64,000 bases of DNA from Voacanga thouarsii (Eukaryota > Streptophyta > Magnoliopsida > Gentianales > Apocynaceae). This document shows, in pieces, positions 1-12,599 of this stretch (its first letter is position 1; each line of letters starts with the position of its first letter). The DNA lies in assembly GCA_026120185.1 (NCBI GenBank), contig JANUWF010001659.1:6510001-6574000 (forward strand). Reading direction: 5' to 3'. The notes beneath the pieces were generated by a model. The model saw only the letters and a program-made list of their open reading frames with translations, had not been told where the DNA came from and made no database searches. Made by a program: the position numbers and the translations under genes.

Positions 1-6
1 ACACAC

Positions 7-2714
7 AGTGAAACCCCATCTAAAGCCAACCTTAGAGTAAGAGGGTTGGAATTCATATCATATCATTCTACATAAAAATATACTTTTTGAATGATTTTAT
101 GTGCTTTAGGATTGTGGGGTATGGGTTAAATAGCTTATTTATGCTTATCGGGTAGGAAGGGTAAAACGGTAATTTTGCTTGAGGTCAAAATAGAAAGTTG
201 GCTTGAGGTTTAGATAAGAAGAATATTTGGATGAGAAAATAAGAACAAGAGTTAGTGTGATTACGTGGTTAGAGCTTTGTAAATTAATTTCTAATGTCAT
301 AAGTTCAAATCCCATCACTTAAGTTTTATTCATGATTATCTTAGCTATGTTTGAATTTTTTTTTTTTTTTTCTTACATTCCTTAAAGATAGGAATGTTGT
401 CTAATGGGAGACATGAAGAGAATGTCTTAATCATGTGATCATAGCCTAAAAAGAATTCTAGAGGAATTCTTGATCCTTTATTATCTCAAGCCTTGTCCTA
501 ACATCTTCATAATTTAAATTGTCCATAATCCATCAATCTCTTCTTTTAATTCCAAAAATTCTGTGACAATTCTTTAGCTTTGAAATTTGAAAAAATAGTC
601 TTGAAGGATAGGGGAATGGCTTAAAATAGGAGAGGAATTAGGATGGGTTCCCAAGAGAAATAAATCACCATGGTTGTACCTTCAATCCTACCTTCATTCT
701 TGTTCATGGTTTTAGTGAAGGAAAATCCAAAAATTTTCCTGAATTTTTGCAGAATGGCTTTCAAAAAATTCAGCCAACAATCCTATCCATTGGCTACCAG
801 AAAAATGGTCATTTCATGTGAGCTTGAAGGCTGAAAATTTTGTGCATTTTTTAGACTGCACAAACTTTGCAAAACCAGAAAAATTCCTGTAGCTATTCAC
901 TGCTTTTGAAGCTAGAACTGAAGCTGTCTTTGGTCATCAAATCAGCTGGAACATCCTCTATTTTTCTCCAGAAAGAAGGCTGGAAAACCACCCTTAAAAG
1001 ACCCTCAAACACCCCAGAAAATAGCTGCAAATCGGGCCAATAAATACAGGAAATTCTGCACAAAAAATCATCAACATTCGAAACTCTTGAACAGTTGAAA
1101 CCAGAAAAATTTCCAACTTGGTCTCTCAATGCCAAGGCTGAAAAACACCCTTCAAACCTCTGAATATTGGACCTTGTTCAGCCCTGGATTGAACATCATT
1201 GACCTCCACACTTACCTTGAGTGCTTGGACTCCATGATCACACCTCAAAAAGCTCCTAAGATCACTCTATCCAAAACTCATTTGAATTTCAAATAATTCC
1301 AAATTTTTCTTGCACCATTAAAGCACTCTTGTAGCAGGTAATTAACCAGAAATTTCTTTGCCATCATAAGCCATTTTTTGGCCAGCTTAATAACCTGAAC
1401 AGCCTCCATTCTTTGCACTAAGACTAGCATGTGCAGCTAACACCATTGAAGAACAAAGAGACCTCCCATGATCAATCACCATTAGCTAATCTTCTACCTC
1501 AAACAATTCCTCATTTTCCTCCATTTGAATTTCGAAAAAACTGATCACTCTCTTTCCTTCTAACTGTTCATTTTCCTCTTATGCCTTGTATTTACCCCAA
1601 GCAAGGTTAGGTTGACCTTGGAAGATCTTTGAATCCCAACAGAGCAAAAGATCAGGTAAGCCCTGCATGGAGTCATTTGAAGGCCAAAGTTAATGTGGCA
1701 AGCCAAACTCAATGTGTATGAACATTCATTTAGTAAAGGCAATTAAGGACAGTTTTTTTTCCTTTGTATTTCAGTCAAGCAAACCATTTGAAATTAAACA
1801 AGCAGTTTACACAAAACGCTAAACTCTTTCTAAAACCTAACTTTGGCAAGAATTTTAGAAACCATAATTGCTATTTCCAAATAAATATTGTATGAACAAT
1901 TTTTTCCCAAGTGAGAAAAGCAACGTTGAGTACTCAGTAAGGGTAGACTACTAAGACTAGTCTTTGAAGGGTTAGGGTAAGTCTCTCAGTAAGTGTCCAC
2001 CTCTGAGGGGTGACTCTTGCCCAGATAGAATGCCAGTCCAATAGCGCATACCAGTCCAAGCTAGCAAGTTCAGTAAAGTGGACTGTTTGTTTTTGGAGTG
2101 GACAACCAGTAAGTTTAGAGTGTAGAGATGGAGAAGTATCTCACCCGGTAGACCGTACACCTACCTTGTGTCAGTATGCTCAACGTGTGGCATTCTGATC
2201 ATTATATTGTCATGGGGCCCAACATGTGGTGCCTTGGCTACTTCTTAGGTGGTTGTATTTACTGTGCACATGTATATTTTTGGAAAGCAAAACACCACTC
2301 TTCATTTATAACATTTATTTAATGCTTGCTAGCACTTTCTCTTATGAAACTTTTACAACTTGCATACATGAACTGTTTTACGTGAAACACCCAAAGCACA
2401 CACAGGCTTATTGAGATTTTTATCTCACCACCATTTATACCATGATTTCAGGTCGATCTTGCTATGAAGGTCATTAGCTGGAATATTGCCTAAGATTTTG
2501 CAGACTCTCTATTATTTTCCTTATGTATTGTTTTTGAGAGATTGTAGCAGACAGTTATTTTTTTGAATTTGCTCATGCACTGTTGGGTTGTAATAAGTTT
2601 AATTTTGAAGTATTTCTTTTATTTTATTTTATGTGACCTAGTTATAAAGACCCCTTGTCCTGTGGATGGGGCGACATCCCCGGCTCTAATAGGCCTAGAT
2701 AGTGGGGTGTTACA
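7..2714 (+). repeat. Solo LTR of a Tekay-like Ty3/gypsy chromovirus
   Basis: The left end reads AGTGAAACCCC (first base mutated from TGTGAAACCCC) and the right end is GGGGTGTTACA. Both ends, and the block near the right end with ggcgacatccccgg, match the LTR at 39179-43512. No gag-pol adjoins it, so it is a solo LTR. It is about 1.6 kb shorter than the 4.3 kb copies, so it carries internal deletions. A CACAC duplication is possible on each side (2-6 and 2715-2719) but is ambiguous because it lies in a CA run. The palindrome TGAGTACTCA shared by these LTRs is at 1927-1936. Small open frames inside it are not genes. Confidence 0.85.
249..320 (+). other. tRNA-like segment with A-box and B-box in LTR U3
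   Basis: This segment starts about 242 bp into the solo LTR. It has an A-box-like element at 258-268 (TGATTACGTGG) and a B-box-like element at 302-312 (AGTTCAAATCC), spaced as in a tRNA. A run of 16 T follows at 356-371 and could end Pol III transcription. The acceptor ends do not pair as in a tRNA, so this is not a functional tRNA gene. The same segment occurs at the same place in three other LTRs here. Confidence 0.55.
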
Positions 2715-2736
2715 CACACACACACACACACACACA
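2713..2736. repeat. (CA)n microsatellite at the LTR junction
   Basis: About twelve CA units directly follow the solo LTR end, and the first bases of the window are also CA repeats. The solo LTR therefore landed in a CA tract. Confidence 0.9.
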
Positions 2737-3166
2737 TATTAGATACGTGAAGGCATTAGTTGATTCTTTTTCAAATCTCAAAAAGAAATTGAATGTATTC
2801 ATTAGAAAATAAACACACAACTTCCTTTTTTTCTTTAATTTCCTTTTGCAAATTAATTCCATATAGTCACCGATAAATTAATCCTACTAGCATAGGATTT
2901 TGGTGCCTATTTTTGAGTAGCGATTCTTCATGTGGATCAATATTAGAGATATTCTTGTTCTTAGAATTTTGTGGTTCAAGGCTCGAACAAATTTACAGAA
3001 GAGTTCTTTGTGCACGAAGAAAAAATTTAAAAGCTACATTTTTCAGGTAATGAATTTTTCTTCTCTCTCTTAACTCTATTTAATTATATACGAGTTATTC
3101 TATTTTGTGGATTTTATTTTAATTTCTGTTGTACATTAATTGTTATTGCATAATCAAAATCCAACA
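2737..3166 (+). repeat. 3' end of a Ty1/copia LTR
   Basis: The segment ends in ATCCAACA. Its stretch around 2900-3110 is the reverse complement of similar sequence at 29000-29190, for example the part containing ttttggtgcc and the part with gtgcacgaag. It is the 3' portion of a copia LTR related to the one at 28878-30431. The 5' portion probably lies left of the window, beyond the solo LTR. No coding sequence is visible. Confidence 0.5.
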
Positions 3167-4326
3167 ATAACTCCTGTGTCTTCTGGGCAATATTAATCTC
3201 TTTTTAATTACCAAGTCTTTCCCTTAACTTTCTTTTTCAAGTCAATGAAGAGAGAATAAGATTGTGAATTAATTAATCTTGGGTTAATTAATTCAACGCA
3301 TAAAATCAAGTAATCAAATATTTATAATTGAATTCAATAAGTCAAGAAATAATTCAACACAAAATCATAGAGTAAAAATATCCTCAACTATAATTAAAAC
3401 ATATAAATCTAAATTTAACAAAAAAGAATTACAAAGAAAGATAGAAGAAAAACTCATAGACAAGTATAATCCCCTTCTCTTTTACAATTTTCTTGATAAA
3501 ACTCCTCTTCTTCTCCAAAATTTCCTTAATCCTCCTAAATCTTGGTGTTCTCTAGGAGTTTTCTAAAGATGTGACACTAAAAAACTAAAAACTATGAAAA
3601 CTACTTTAAAAGTTTTAATCTCTTGTGTTTATAATGGTTTAGACAACCAAAAAGTGTGTGCAAGAGTCTTTTCCCGTGTCTAATTCTGTTTCCAAAAGAA
3701 CTCAAAAAGTTACCAAATTTTGCTTTGAAAAGATTTCTCTGCCACCATAAAAATAGAGTTGAGCCGATGCCGGTTTAATTCTGGAAAAGTTTTGTTTTTT
3801 GTTCTTCTCAAAGCCAACCACCGTTTATACAAACCATCACAGGGTTCCCATTTTGTTTTTCTAGCTAGTCCATGGCTTGTAATAGACGGTCCTTGTCTTT
3901 TCTTTGTCTAAAGCGTGTCCATGGCTTCATATAACTTGTCCATAGATTCTTTTCTTGTGCTATAGCGGGTCCATGGCTTGAAAACCAAGCCATGGTTGGC
4001 TAGCTACTTTCCAAAGTCACCAGTTTCTTTATCATTCCTTTTCCTAGCCGATTTCTTCATATTCCATGTTTTCTTCTCTTTCTCCTTTAATAGTTGCAAT
4101 ATTCCATTGATTTTGTTCTGTTTGCATGGTTCCAATTGTTGATCTCTATTAGTATTCTTTTTATCAATTGTTTTACAATATTTCATCATCTTCATCCAAA
4201 ATTAATCCTACACCAAAAGCATACAAATACATAACAAAATGAGGGAAATCAATAGCATTTTACCCCAAAATTAAACATGAATATATCATAAATGCCCTCA
4301 AATCTATGTGCATTTAGCCCCTATCA
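3167..4326 (-). repeat. Athila-type LTR fragment E
   Basis: On the minus strand it begins TGATAGGGGC at 4326, the usual Athila LTR start here. Its body, read as aattaatc, aaagaaag and actcatagacaag on the plus strand, resembles the LTRs at 54577-56085 and 56258-58070. The far end is missing, because it runs into the copia LTR end at 3166. Three variants of gtccatggctt between 3860 and 3990 form a local repeat. No gene is present; the frame at 4004-4195 is LTR sequence. Confidence 0.6.
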
Positions 4327-5125
4327 CCTCTTTCTCAAGTTAATTAGAAAGAATAAATAATCAATCAATCCACCAAATAAAAGCTAAGTAATCAAATACT
4401 ATCAATCAATAATTAATTGACCAAATCACTAAAACTAACAGAAAGTCACAAACTTTAAAAACATCCTCTAAAAATAATTAACCATTAAGCTCAAAATTGT
4501 TCAAGAAAAGAAAATAAAGGAAAAGGATAAAAACTCATAGACAAGCCATTCTTCTTTTCCTATGAAGACTTCCCCCAAAAATAATGCTCCTCTTGATAAA
4601 TTCTTCTTCTCAATGAGTGATTTCCAATTTTAATCCATGAATTCATATGTTTTTCTTATTTATATAAGCCTCTTAGTTGCCAAAAATGATCCACAAAAGT
4701 CTTGAGTCATACATAGATTGATTTTCAAAAGAATACTTTAGAAAGTGCCAAATCCTACTCATAAAAGATTCTCCACTGCCTTGAAACAAAACAGGGCCGA
4801 CGCCAGTCCAGTTTCTTCGAGCTAGTGCTAGGTCAACTTTGTAATTTTCGAAACTTTGACTATTTAATTCTCCTATTTTGCACTGCTTTTTCAGAACTAA
4901 GCTGTAGCCAGTTCAACCTTCCTGGGCTGGCGCCAGGTCAAGACTGGACAACGTTATCTCTGGTTTTATTTCTGTAATTTCTACACAAAATTTAAGAAAA
5001 CTCTTCCTAAAACCAAGTATCACAAAAATATCAAAAAGTGAAGGAACTGACTAGCTATTATACCTAAAAACATCACAAGTTCACCTCAAATAGCTACAAA
5101 ATACATGTAAGTTTAAGCCTTATCA
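4327..5125 (-). repeat. Athila-type LTR fragment, probable 3' LTR of element D
   Basis: The minus-strand start is TGATAAGGC at 5125, directly after a sequence containing ctcaactgttgggg that fits a polypurine-tract region. The body resembles fragment E and the other Athila LTRs. It is cut at its inner end by fragment E, so either E inserted here or the two were fused. It holds two GC-rich modules (4794-4850 and about 4905-4965) of the kind described in the findings. Confidence 0.6.
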
Positions 5126-6399
5126 ATTCCCCAACAGTTGAGACTTTACTTGTCCTCAAGCAAACAAGACATCAAATACAAGAAACAAACTATTTTCTAA
5201 CAAGAAATTAACTCAACTAACTCTTATCTTATATAACAAAGATATTAGTCTTCTTTCCACTTAAGAATCCTAAGCAACATTTGTCCAACCGAGCAAAACT
5301 CATGTAAACTCTCCTATTTAGATAAATATAAATAAGGCCATCAAAGTTAAGTTAAACAAGTTTATTCCAACGCATTGAAAGTCACCCATTTTTGTAACTA
5401 CGGGTAAATAGACAATGTAATTAATATAAGTCAATATTATCAAACTAACTCATGTTTTATGAATCTAAACTTTTTAAAGTTTAAAAAGCACAATAGGGCC
5501 ATTCACTCATTTTTTCTCTCTTTTTTCTCAAAAACATAAGGAATTTAGCCTCATCTAAATATGCTTCTCTTCACTCACCGTATTGGGCCCCTCTCAAAAT
5601 ATTTTTCCACTACTAATCAGTTTTCTTTTCAATTTTTTTAGCACTTTTTCACACACTTATTGTTTTTCCCCAAAGGACATGCACTTTGCATTCATGGACC
5701 TTTTTTCTTCTCACTTTTTTCAAAATAGATATATACATCATTTCTGACTCTTATTTACAACTCATTTTTTTTCAAACCTTACTGATCCTATTTACTCAAA
5801 ATTAAGACAAGTTTAGAAAGACACAAAATACAAAACAAATAATAATCTCCACTTATATTTCATCACATTATCTTTTAACGAAAAATTTCGAGAAAAAGTA
5901 CCTTTAACTACTAAACAATAAAAAAGATTAACTCCTTGAAAAGAGTAAATACTAATCCCTCCCCCATAGTTAAGTTGGGACTAAAAGATAAAGAATGAAA
6001 GAGGAAAGTGAAATACATTCCAAGGCATAGAGTTCCAAAAAAAAAAAAAAAAAAACTGAGATTAGAATTCCATTCCACAGGAAAGCATTCGCATTAGACA
6101 ATGTTTTATGCCTAAAAATAAAAAATAAAAGAAAACACACCATAAAATAGAAAAGGAAAATAAACTAAAGCAAAAGAAAAGAAAATGTTAGAGCAACATA
6201 AGTGCTAATAAAAGACATAGGTCATGAAAATCTAAAAGAAAATAAAAGATAAAGACTAAAAGAAAGAGTCCTCAAGCATCATTAGCCTCTCCAGCATCAT
6301 TGTCATCAAGGCCTCCTCCAGCTCCACCTTGGGCACCACCATTTTGTCCTTCAAACAGTAATAAGGCTCTTGCCTCCTATGCATCTCATTTATGGAATC
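5126..6399 (-). other. 3' non-coding part of Athila element D
   Basis: Read on the minus strand, this holds the stretch preceding an Athila 3' LTR. The purine-rich tract at 5945-5985 (with ctatgggggagg) is homologous to the one in element C near 25835. The ttgaggacaag motif just before the LTR is also shared. The last 130 bases (about 6270-6399) belong to the open frame that resumes at 28330. A poly-A run lies at 6038-6055. Element C is inserted at 6400, with GAATC on this side and AAATC at 28325-28329. Confidence 0.55.
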
Positions 6400-6827
6400 T
6401 GAAAGGACCTAATTTTGTCTATATTTTCTTAGTTATTTGAGGTTGTTTTATGATACTTTTGTTTCAATAACTAGTCATTTCCCTTCCTATTTGATAATTT
6501 ACTTGTGGAAAGCAGCCTTGGTAATTTTGTATAGAAATTGAAAGATTTTGAACAAAATTGTAGGATTCTAGAACTAACCCGGTGCCTGCCCAGAGTAGTT
6601 GAATAGGTCATGGTTCTAATCTGGAAAAACAAAGGAAAACAGAGCAATACTGGGAGAAACCAATACTAGACCGTCGGTCCAAACGAAGTGACCTGGCATC
6701 GGCCCAACTCAATTGTGGCGGTTCAGAGTTCTTTTTCAACCTAAATTCAGAATTACCTAAGAGATTAACTTGTTTCCAATCTATAGTTGGCCCATGACTT
6801 CCGGAGAACTATTTTAAGCAACCAAGC
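6400..6827 (+). repeat. Element C 5' LTR, left part
   Basis: The sequence starts TGAAAGGACC and matches the start of the 3' LTR at 26894 (TGATAGGGTC), continuing base for base with scattered changes. It breaks off at 6827, where element A begins, and resumes at 22494. The sister LTR shows the uninterrupted site near 27318. It contains GC-rich modules around 6578-6735. Confidence 0.85.
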
Positions 6828-8460
6828 TGTAACACCCCACTACCTACGTGCTCGATTAGGGCTAGAGATGTCGTCCAATCCTTAGGATAAGAGGTTTTTA
6901 TAACTTGGACTTATAGAAGAAATAAAAGAAACAATCTAAATTTAAACTTATTACAACTCAAAATAATACATGAACAGGTCTCAAAATAAACAAACGTCTA
7001 CTAGAGTCTCTCAAAATAAAATACATTTAAAATAAGTCTTCAAAGAAAGGCAAAATTAATCAATCAACCTTCACAGCAGGATTGACCTGAAAGCATGGTA
7101 TAAAAAAGTGGTGAGATATAAATCTCCGTAAGCCCGTGTGTGCTTAAGGTGTTTTAGGTAAAACATTTCATGTATGCAAGTTGAGAAACTTTTATAAAAG
7201 TAAAGTGGTGGCAAGTCACAAATAAATTTCACAAAGCAAGGAGTGGTGTTATCCTTTCGAATGCCATGCATTGTATAAAATAAAAGCAACGACTCAAAAG
7301 AGATAGACATGGCACCACACTTTTTGCACCATGACAAATGAATATTCAGGATGCCACACTTTGTGCATTCTGACACATGGTAGGTGTATGGCCTACCGGG
7401 TGAGATACTCCTCCATCTCAATACCCAAACTTACCAGTTGTCCATTCTAGAAATACACAATCCCCTTGAACGACACTTGCTAGCCCAAACTGGTATGATC
7501 TATAGAACTGGCACTCTATCCGGGATGGATTCACCCTTCAAAGGTGGCCATCTACTGAGAGTACCTATTCTAGCCCTTTAAAGACTAGTCCTAGTAGTCT
7601 ACCCTTATTAAGTACTCAACATTGTATTTGTCCATTTTTGGAAAAAAGAATTATCCAATGTGTTTTCTTTGAAATAGCAATTATGGTTTACAAAATTTTT
7701 ATCAAAGTTGGTTTTTAAAAAAAGTTTAGCATTTTGTTTAAAATTGCTTGCTCAACTTGAAATTGTTTGATTGAACAGCAAGAGAAAAGGAAATTTTCCA
7801 TAATTGCATCCAAAGTACATTTCCACATATAAATCATGTTTTGACTTACCAATGTGATTTTGATCTTCAAAAAGCTTTAGGCAAGGACTTACCTGATCTT
7901 TTGTTTTTCCTTGACACAATAACCTTCCAAGTTGGTTCAAGGCAAACTAAACCCGCCTGGGGTAAATATAAGGTATAAGTCCCAATGGTTCATAACCAAG
8001 CAACAATTTGTTCAAATAAATAACTTCCAACCTAACATGCTTAAGCTCAACTAGTTACAACAACATCCAGTTAAGACAATAATGTCTTAAGCTCTAAAAT
8101 TAATTGATAAAGTATCCAATATAAATAGGTGTTATAAATAAAAATAAAAAATAAATTATAACAATAACTATTTATTAACAGGTAATAATAATAAATAATA
8201 ATAAAATATATTAATAATAAATAATAATTATTTAATATTATAAATAATATATAAGTGTAGATAAAAGTTTTAGTAAGAATAATCAATAATAATATGAATA
8301 TAAAAGATAATTGATATTAATAAATTCTGATATTTTATTATTTATATTTACTAATGCTTACTAAAATTATTACTATTTGTTTATCTAATAAAATAATAAT
8401 ATTTTAAGTAGTAATTATTTCTGAAATTATTGATGTTTACCGAAATTAATAAATTAAATC

Positions 8461-8572
<112 letters not shown>

Positions 8573-10819
8573 TGTAATGATAATAATATTAGTAGTAAAA
8601 GTAACTTGAATAATAATTTTAATGACCATAGTGAATTTACTAGCACGAGAATTTATATATATTCATACACACATATATTCAATAAATAACTTTTTGATTT
8701 GTGCAAAAATATACTTGTAATATAATTTATCATAACAAGGGTGATACTATACTAATAATAATATTATCAAGGTATTTAGTGTCAAAAATAACATCATAGG
8801 AGCATCATCAAAACAAGGGTGGTATAATTTGCATTATTCATCACAACAAGTATAATACTGAAATAAAGCCTCTAATCATAATGTACTAATGAGCATATAA
8901 TGATCCAAATGCATAATCCAACAATAATTCATAAGCCTTACTATTCATTTCAATCTTCATATCATAAAACTATTCTCTTCACCCACATGCATATCGCCAT
9001 CCCAACAATATTCGATCAACCTATTTATTTTATCATCTAGAAGCCTTGAGTTCGAAAATGAAGAAGAATTTCATGGATAAAATACTTGTTTGATGATCGT
9101 TGTAGTCGAAAATGTTGTCTTGTCTAATAAAGACCCTTAAGTACTTGATAAGTCCTCTATCAATTGAATTTATTCAAGGATGGCCACCAGTGGATCAACT
9201 AAGAGAGAGAAAGAGAGAGAGAGGTTAAGATGATGACGAAAAGAACATGAAGAACTGAAGAAGGATTTAGATGGTTGAATTTACCTTTTTGATATTCTTC
9301 TTGTTCTTGAACAAAAAGGCACATTTGATTCAAAAGAGAGATCAACTTCAGTTGTTTTAGTGTTATAGAGTGTACAAAGGATAAGCATAGGTTGAAACCT
9401 AGTTGATTTGAGAGTTTTGGACTGATTTGGGATGAATATAAGTGTCTAAAGGTTGAAGAAATTTAGTGTGTGTTCTTGCTGTTCTTTGTATTCTTGAGAA
9501 TACAAGAGAAAATTGAGAGATGAAGATAAATGTGTGCTTGGTGAGTGAAGCCCGAATGGCCTTACTAGAGAGGTGGGTTTTAGTTATCCTAGGTGAAGAG
9601 AGAGACTTCAGCTAGTTTGAATTTCAAAATAAGGAAAAAGTAGGGGTTTTTTAGGGAGGAGATTTGTTAAAGATGATTTCTTCTTGAAGGTTTCCGGTCC
9701 TTCAATGGTGGGTTGCTAGCATAGCTTTGTATTGGTTGTGAAATGGATGATTATTCCAGCTAAATGCTGGCCAAAAATGGCTATACAAGAGAGGGAAAAA
9801 TTCTTGTTTATTGGTCTAGCTAGATGAGAATTTAAGGGAGTAAAAGCTGGAATTTAATATCAAGTTTGAAAAGTTTTGAATGGAGTGAAGTTAGGAGAGG
9901 TTTGAGGAGTGTAAATGGAGCTCTAATGGCCATGGTAGATGGAGAAGATAAGATATTCAGCCATAGCTTCAAGGTGGCCAAAATGTTGAAGGGAATTGAG
10001 AAAGAAATCGGTTCTTGACTTTGCTAAGCAAGCAAGAAAAATTGTGGAATTTAGCTACAAGGATTCCTTAAATATGGAATGATTTGTGAGCAGAAATTTT
10101 AAATTATTTTGAAATAGGTTTGCAGCTGAAACTTAGGAGTGTTTGAAAGTCCATTAATGGTAATTTTCAGCCACCATCTTAGAGAAGAAAGAGGAGAATT
10201 TTAGGTGACCTTATGCATGGACTTATTGCTCAATCTCCATGATTAAACACTTGGTAGTTTGTTGGAATATTTCTGGTTTGGGTGAGGCTACATGAGCTGT
10301 GAAATTCCAAGGCATTTTCAGCCTCTTGCTCACACGAAATTTCTTGCTTGTTAGCAGGATTAGAATGGCAATTGTGCTTCATTTTTCTAACATTCTGGCC
10401 AAGAGGAAATGTTGGAAAAAAATTCAAGATTTTTACCAAAACAAGAACAAGCAAAGCATGGTTCTTTGAAGGTGAAGCTACGGTGATTTAGTTGAAAACC
10501 AACTAGCTATTCCTCCTCTTAGATTTCGGTCATCCCCTATCTCAAGAGTTGGAAATTTTCGAAAATTCAAGTCCCCTATCCAAGACATTTTATAAAGAAA
10601 TTAGGAGAATTAAAGAAATAGGAGTATTTTTTAATTTAAATAGGTTAGGACATGGATTGCTAAAATGATGGAGGTTAGAATTCTTCTAGATTTTCCCTTA
10701 GGACAAGATCACATGGTTAGGACATTACCATTGTGTCTTCCTTAAGACAACATTCCTTGCTTCATGGAATGTAAGAAGAAAATTCAAACTCTAGTTAGGA
10801 TAATTAAAAATAAAATTTA

Positions 10820-10892
10820 GGCGATGGGATTTGAACTCAATACCTTAGAGATTAAATCTCAAAGCTCTAACCACTTTACCACACTAACTCTT
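10820..10892 (-). other. tRNA-like segment with A-box and B-box in LTR U3
   Basis: On the minus strand the A-box TGGTAAAGTGG is at 10881-10871 and the B-box AGTTCAAATCC at 10837-10827. Between them GAGAT and ATCTC form a 5-bp stem over three bases. T-rich runs follow at 10816-10805. It lies about 225 bp inside the start of the element A 3' LTR. The A-box fits the plant consensus well and the B-box is one base off. Confidence 0.6.
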
Positions 10893-11116
10893 GTTCTTTT
10901 TTTCCCAACCAAATTCTCTTCCTTTCTAAATTTCAAGCTTCTTAAGTAAAATTTCCTATTTACCCTTACTACTTAACAAGCATAAATAAACCATATAACC
11001 CTTACATCACAATTCTAAGGCACGCAATTCCATCCAAGAAATACATTCTTATGCAGTATTATATTATATGCATCCCGTCCCTCTAATTCTAAGGTAGGTT
11101 TAGGTGGGGTTTTACA

Positions 11117-11150
11117 TCATCCCCTCTTTAGAAGAATTTCGTCCCGAAAT
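11117..11150 (-). promoter_or_regulatory. Polypurine tract and PPT-proximal dyad of element A
   Basis: On the minus strand, AAGAGGGGATGA lies directly before the 3' LTR, as expected for the plus-strand primer. Just before it is the dyad GAATTTCG-gga-CGAAATTC (11132-11150), an exact 8-bp inverted repeat. Element F has the equivalent dyad at 50971-50990. Confidence 0.8.
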
Positions 11151-11164
11151 TCAGCGTGTACCTT

Positions 11165-12480
11165 TATCTCAAGTCGGGGTATTTTCGCTTCACCCATTCC
11201 TCTGTCTTCCACATGGCACATAGCATCTTAGGTGCCATTGGTAGCTATTTATTCCTAAGAGTCTTAACACTCTGGTCCAACATTTTAACTTGCTTCTCCA
11301 CGTAACTCAAGTTAGGTTGCAATACCAACGGTTCATTGTTCAGAATATGCCCCGAGTTGTTATTGTACTTCTTCAGTTGTGACATAAAGAATACATCATG
11401 TATTTCAGTCAAACTATCTGGCAAATCCAGCCTATAAGAAACAGGCTCAATTCTTTCCGTGATTGGAAATGGTCCCAAATATCGCAGATTCAACTTTCCA
11501 ACCTTTTGGATGCTTCATGATTCCCCTACTCAGAGTTAATCTCAAAAACACACCGTCTCCTACTTGGAAATCTAACTCCCTTTGCCTATTGTCTATGTAA
11601 CTCTTTTGTCGGCTCTGGGCTACTTTTAATCTCTCTTTGATTAGTTTCACCTTATATGCCATTTCTTGAATCAAACCTCTCTAGACTTGAATTATATGAC
11701 CGTCTTATGACCAACTCCAGTACAAAGGCACTTGACACTTACATCCATACAATGCTTCATACGGAGCCATGCTACTCGAGGATTGGTAGCTATTATTGTA
11801 AGTCAACTCTGCGTATGGTACGCATTCAATTCATTTATCCCTAAAATCTAATATGCAAGCTCTTAGCATATCCTCTAATATCTGAATAACCCTTTCTAAC
11901 TAACCATCAGTTTGCGAGTGTGTCGTCGTGCTGAACTTCAAATTAAAACCCATTGATTCTTGAAACTTGGCCCAAAATCAGGATGTAAACCTTGAGTCTC
12001 GGTTAGACACGATATTTGAAGGTACTCCATGCAATCTAACTATCTCTTGCACATATATTTGTGCTAACTTTTTCTTTGAGTCTCTTACAGTCACTAAAAT
12101 AAAATATGCTGATTTAGCCAATTTACCAACCACTACCCATATAGCATCTTTTTAGGTCTTTGCCATAGGTAGTCCAATAACGAAGTCCATGGTTACCTCT
12201 TCCCATTTTCACTTCGGTATTGGAAAATGTTGCAATAATCCTGCCGACTTCTTATGTTCTTCTTTAACCTTCTGATAGGTTAGGCAAGTGGAGACATACT
12301 TCACCACGTCCTTCTTCATTCCGGGCCACCAATAGGCTTTCTTTGGATCCTAATACATTTTCACTTCTCCTGGATGCATTGCATACTTACTTCTATGCGC
12401 CTCTTCTAAAATCTTTTCCTTCAGCTGTTACTTGCCAGGCACACATAGGCGATCTCGAAAGTATATCACTCCTGCCTCGT
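11165..12480 (-). pseudogene. Element A integrase and chromodomain-like tail (broken)
   Basis: Translating the minus strand with frame changes gives, in order: the zinc-binding region (histidines in HRSKYAMHPG, then CLTYQK where CPTCQK is usual, so the second cysteine is lost), the catalytic core (DFV.GLP, WVVVGKLAKSAYFI, NRDSRF, then LERVIQ with the glutamate), and the GPF.I-type C-terminal domain. That last domain, around 11245-11493, includes IHDVFFMSQLKKY. The tail after it (VKMLDQSVKTLRNK, then a stop) corresponds to the start of a degenerate chromodomain. Stops such as S*FWAK in the core and several frameshifts make it inactive. In the intact family integrase cuts the target DNA and inserts the element cDNA. 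Confidence 0.85.
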
Positions 12481-12599
12481 CTTACCAGAAATCACTGCAT
12501 TCCCACTTAAGTTCTTTGTCCTTAAATTGTTGAAATTCTGTATTGCTTTACAGTGCTTCGATGATTTCCTGCCTTTGATCCGGTACTAATCTCAGATTG

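Noticed and set aside
7071..7421. 116-codon minus-strand frame in the element A 3' LTR, with a similar shorter frame at 16825-17037
   Set aside because: It lies in LTR sequence. The counterpart in the 5' LTR is frameshifted and differs in length, and no domain is recognisable.
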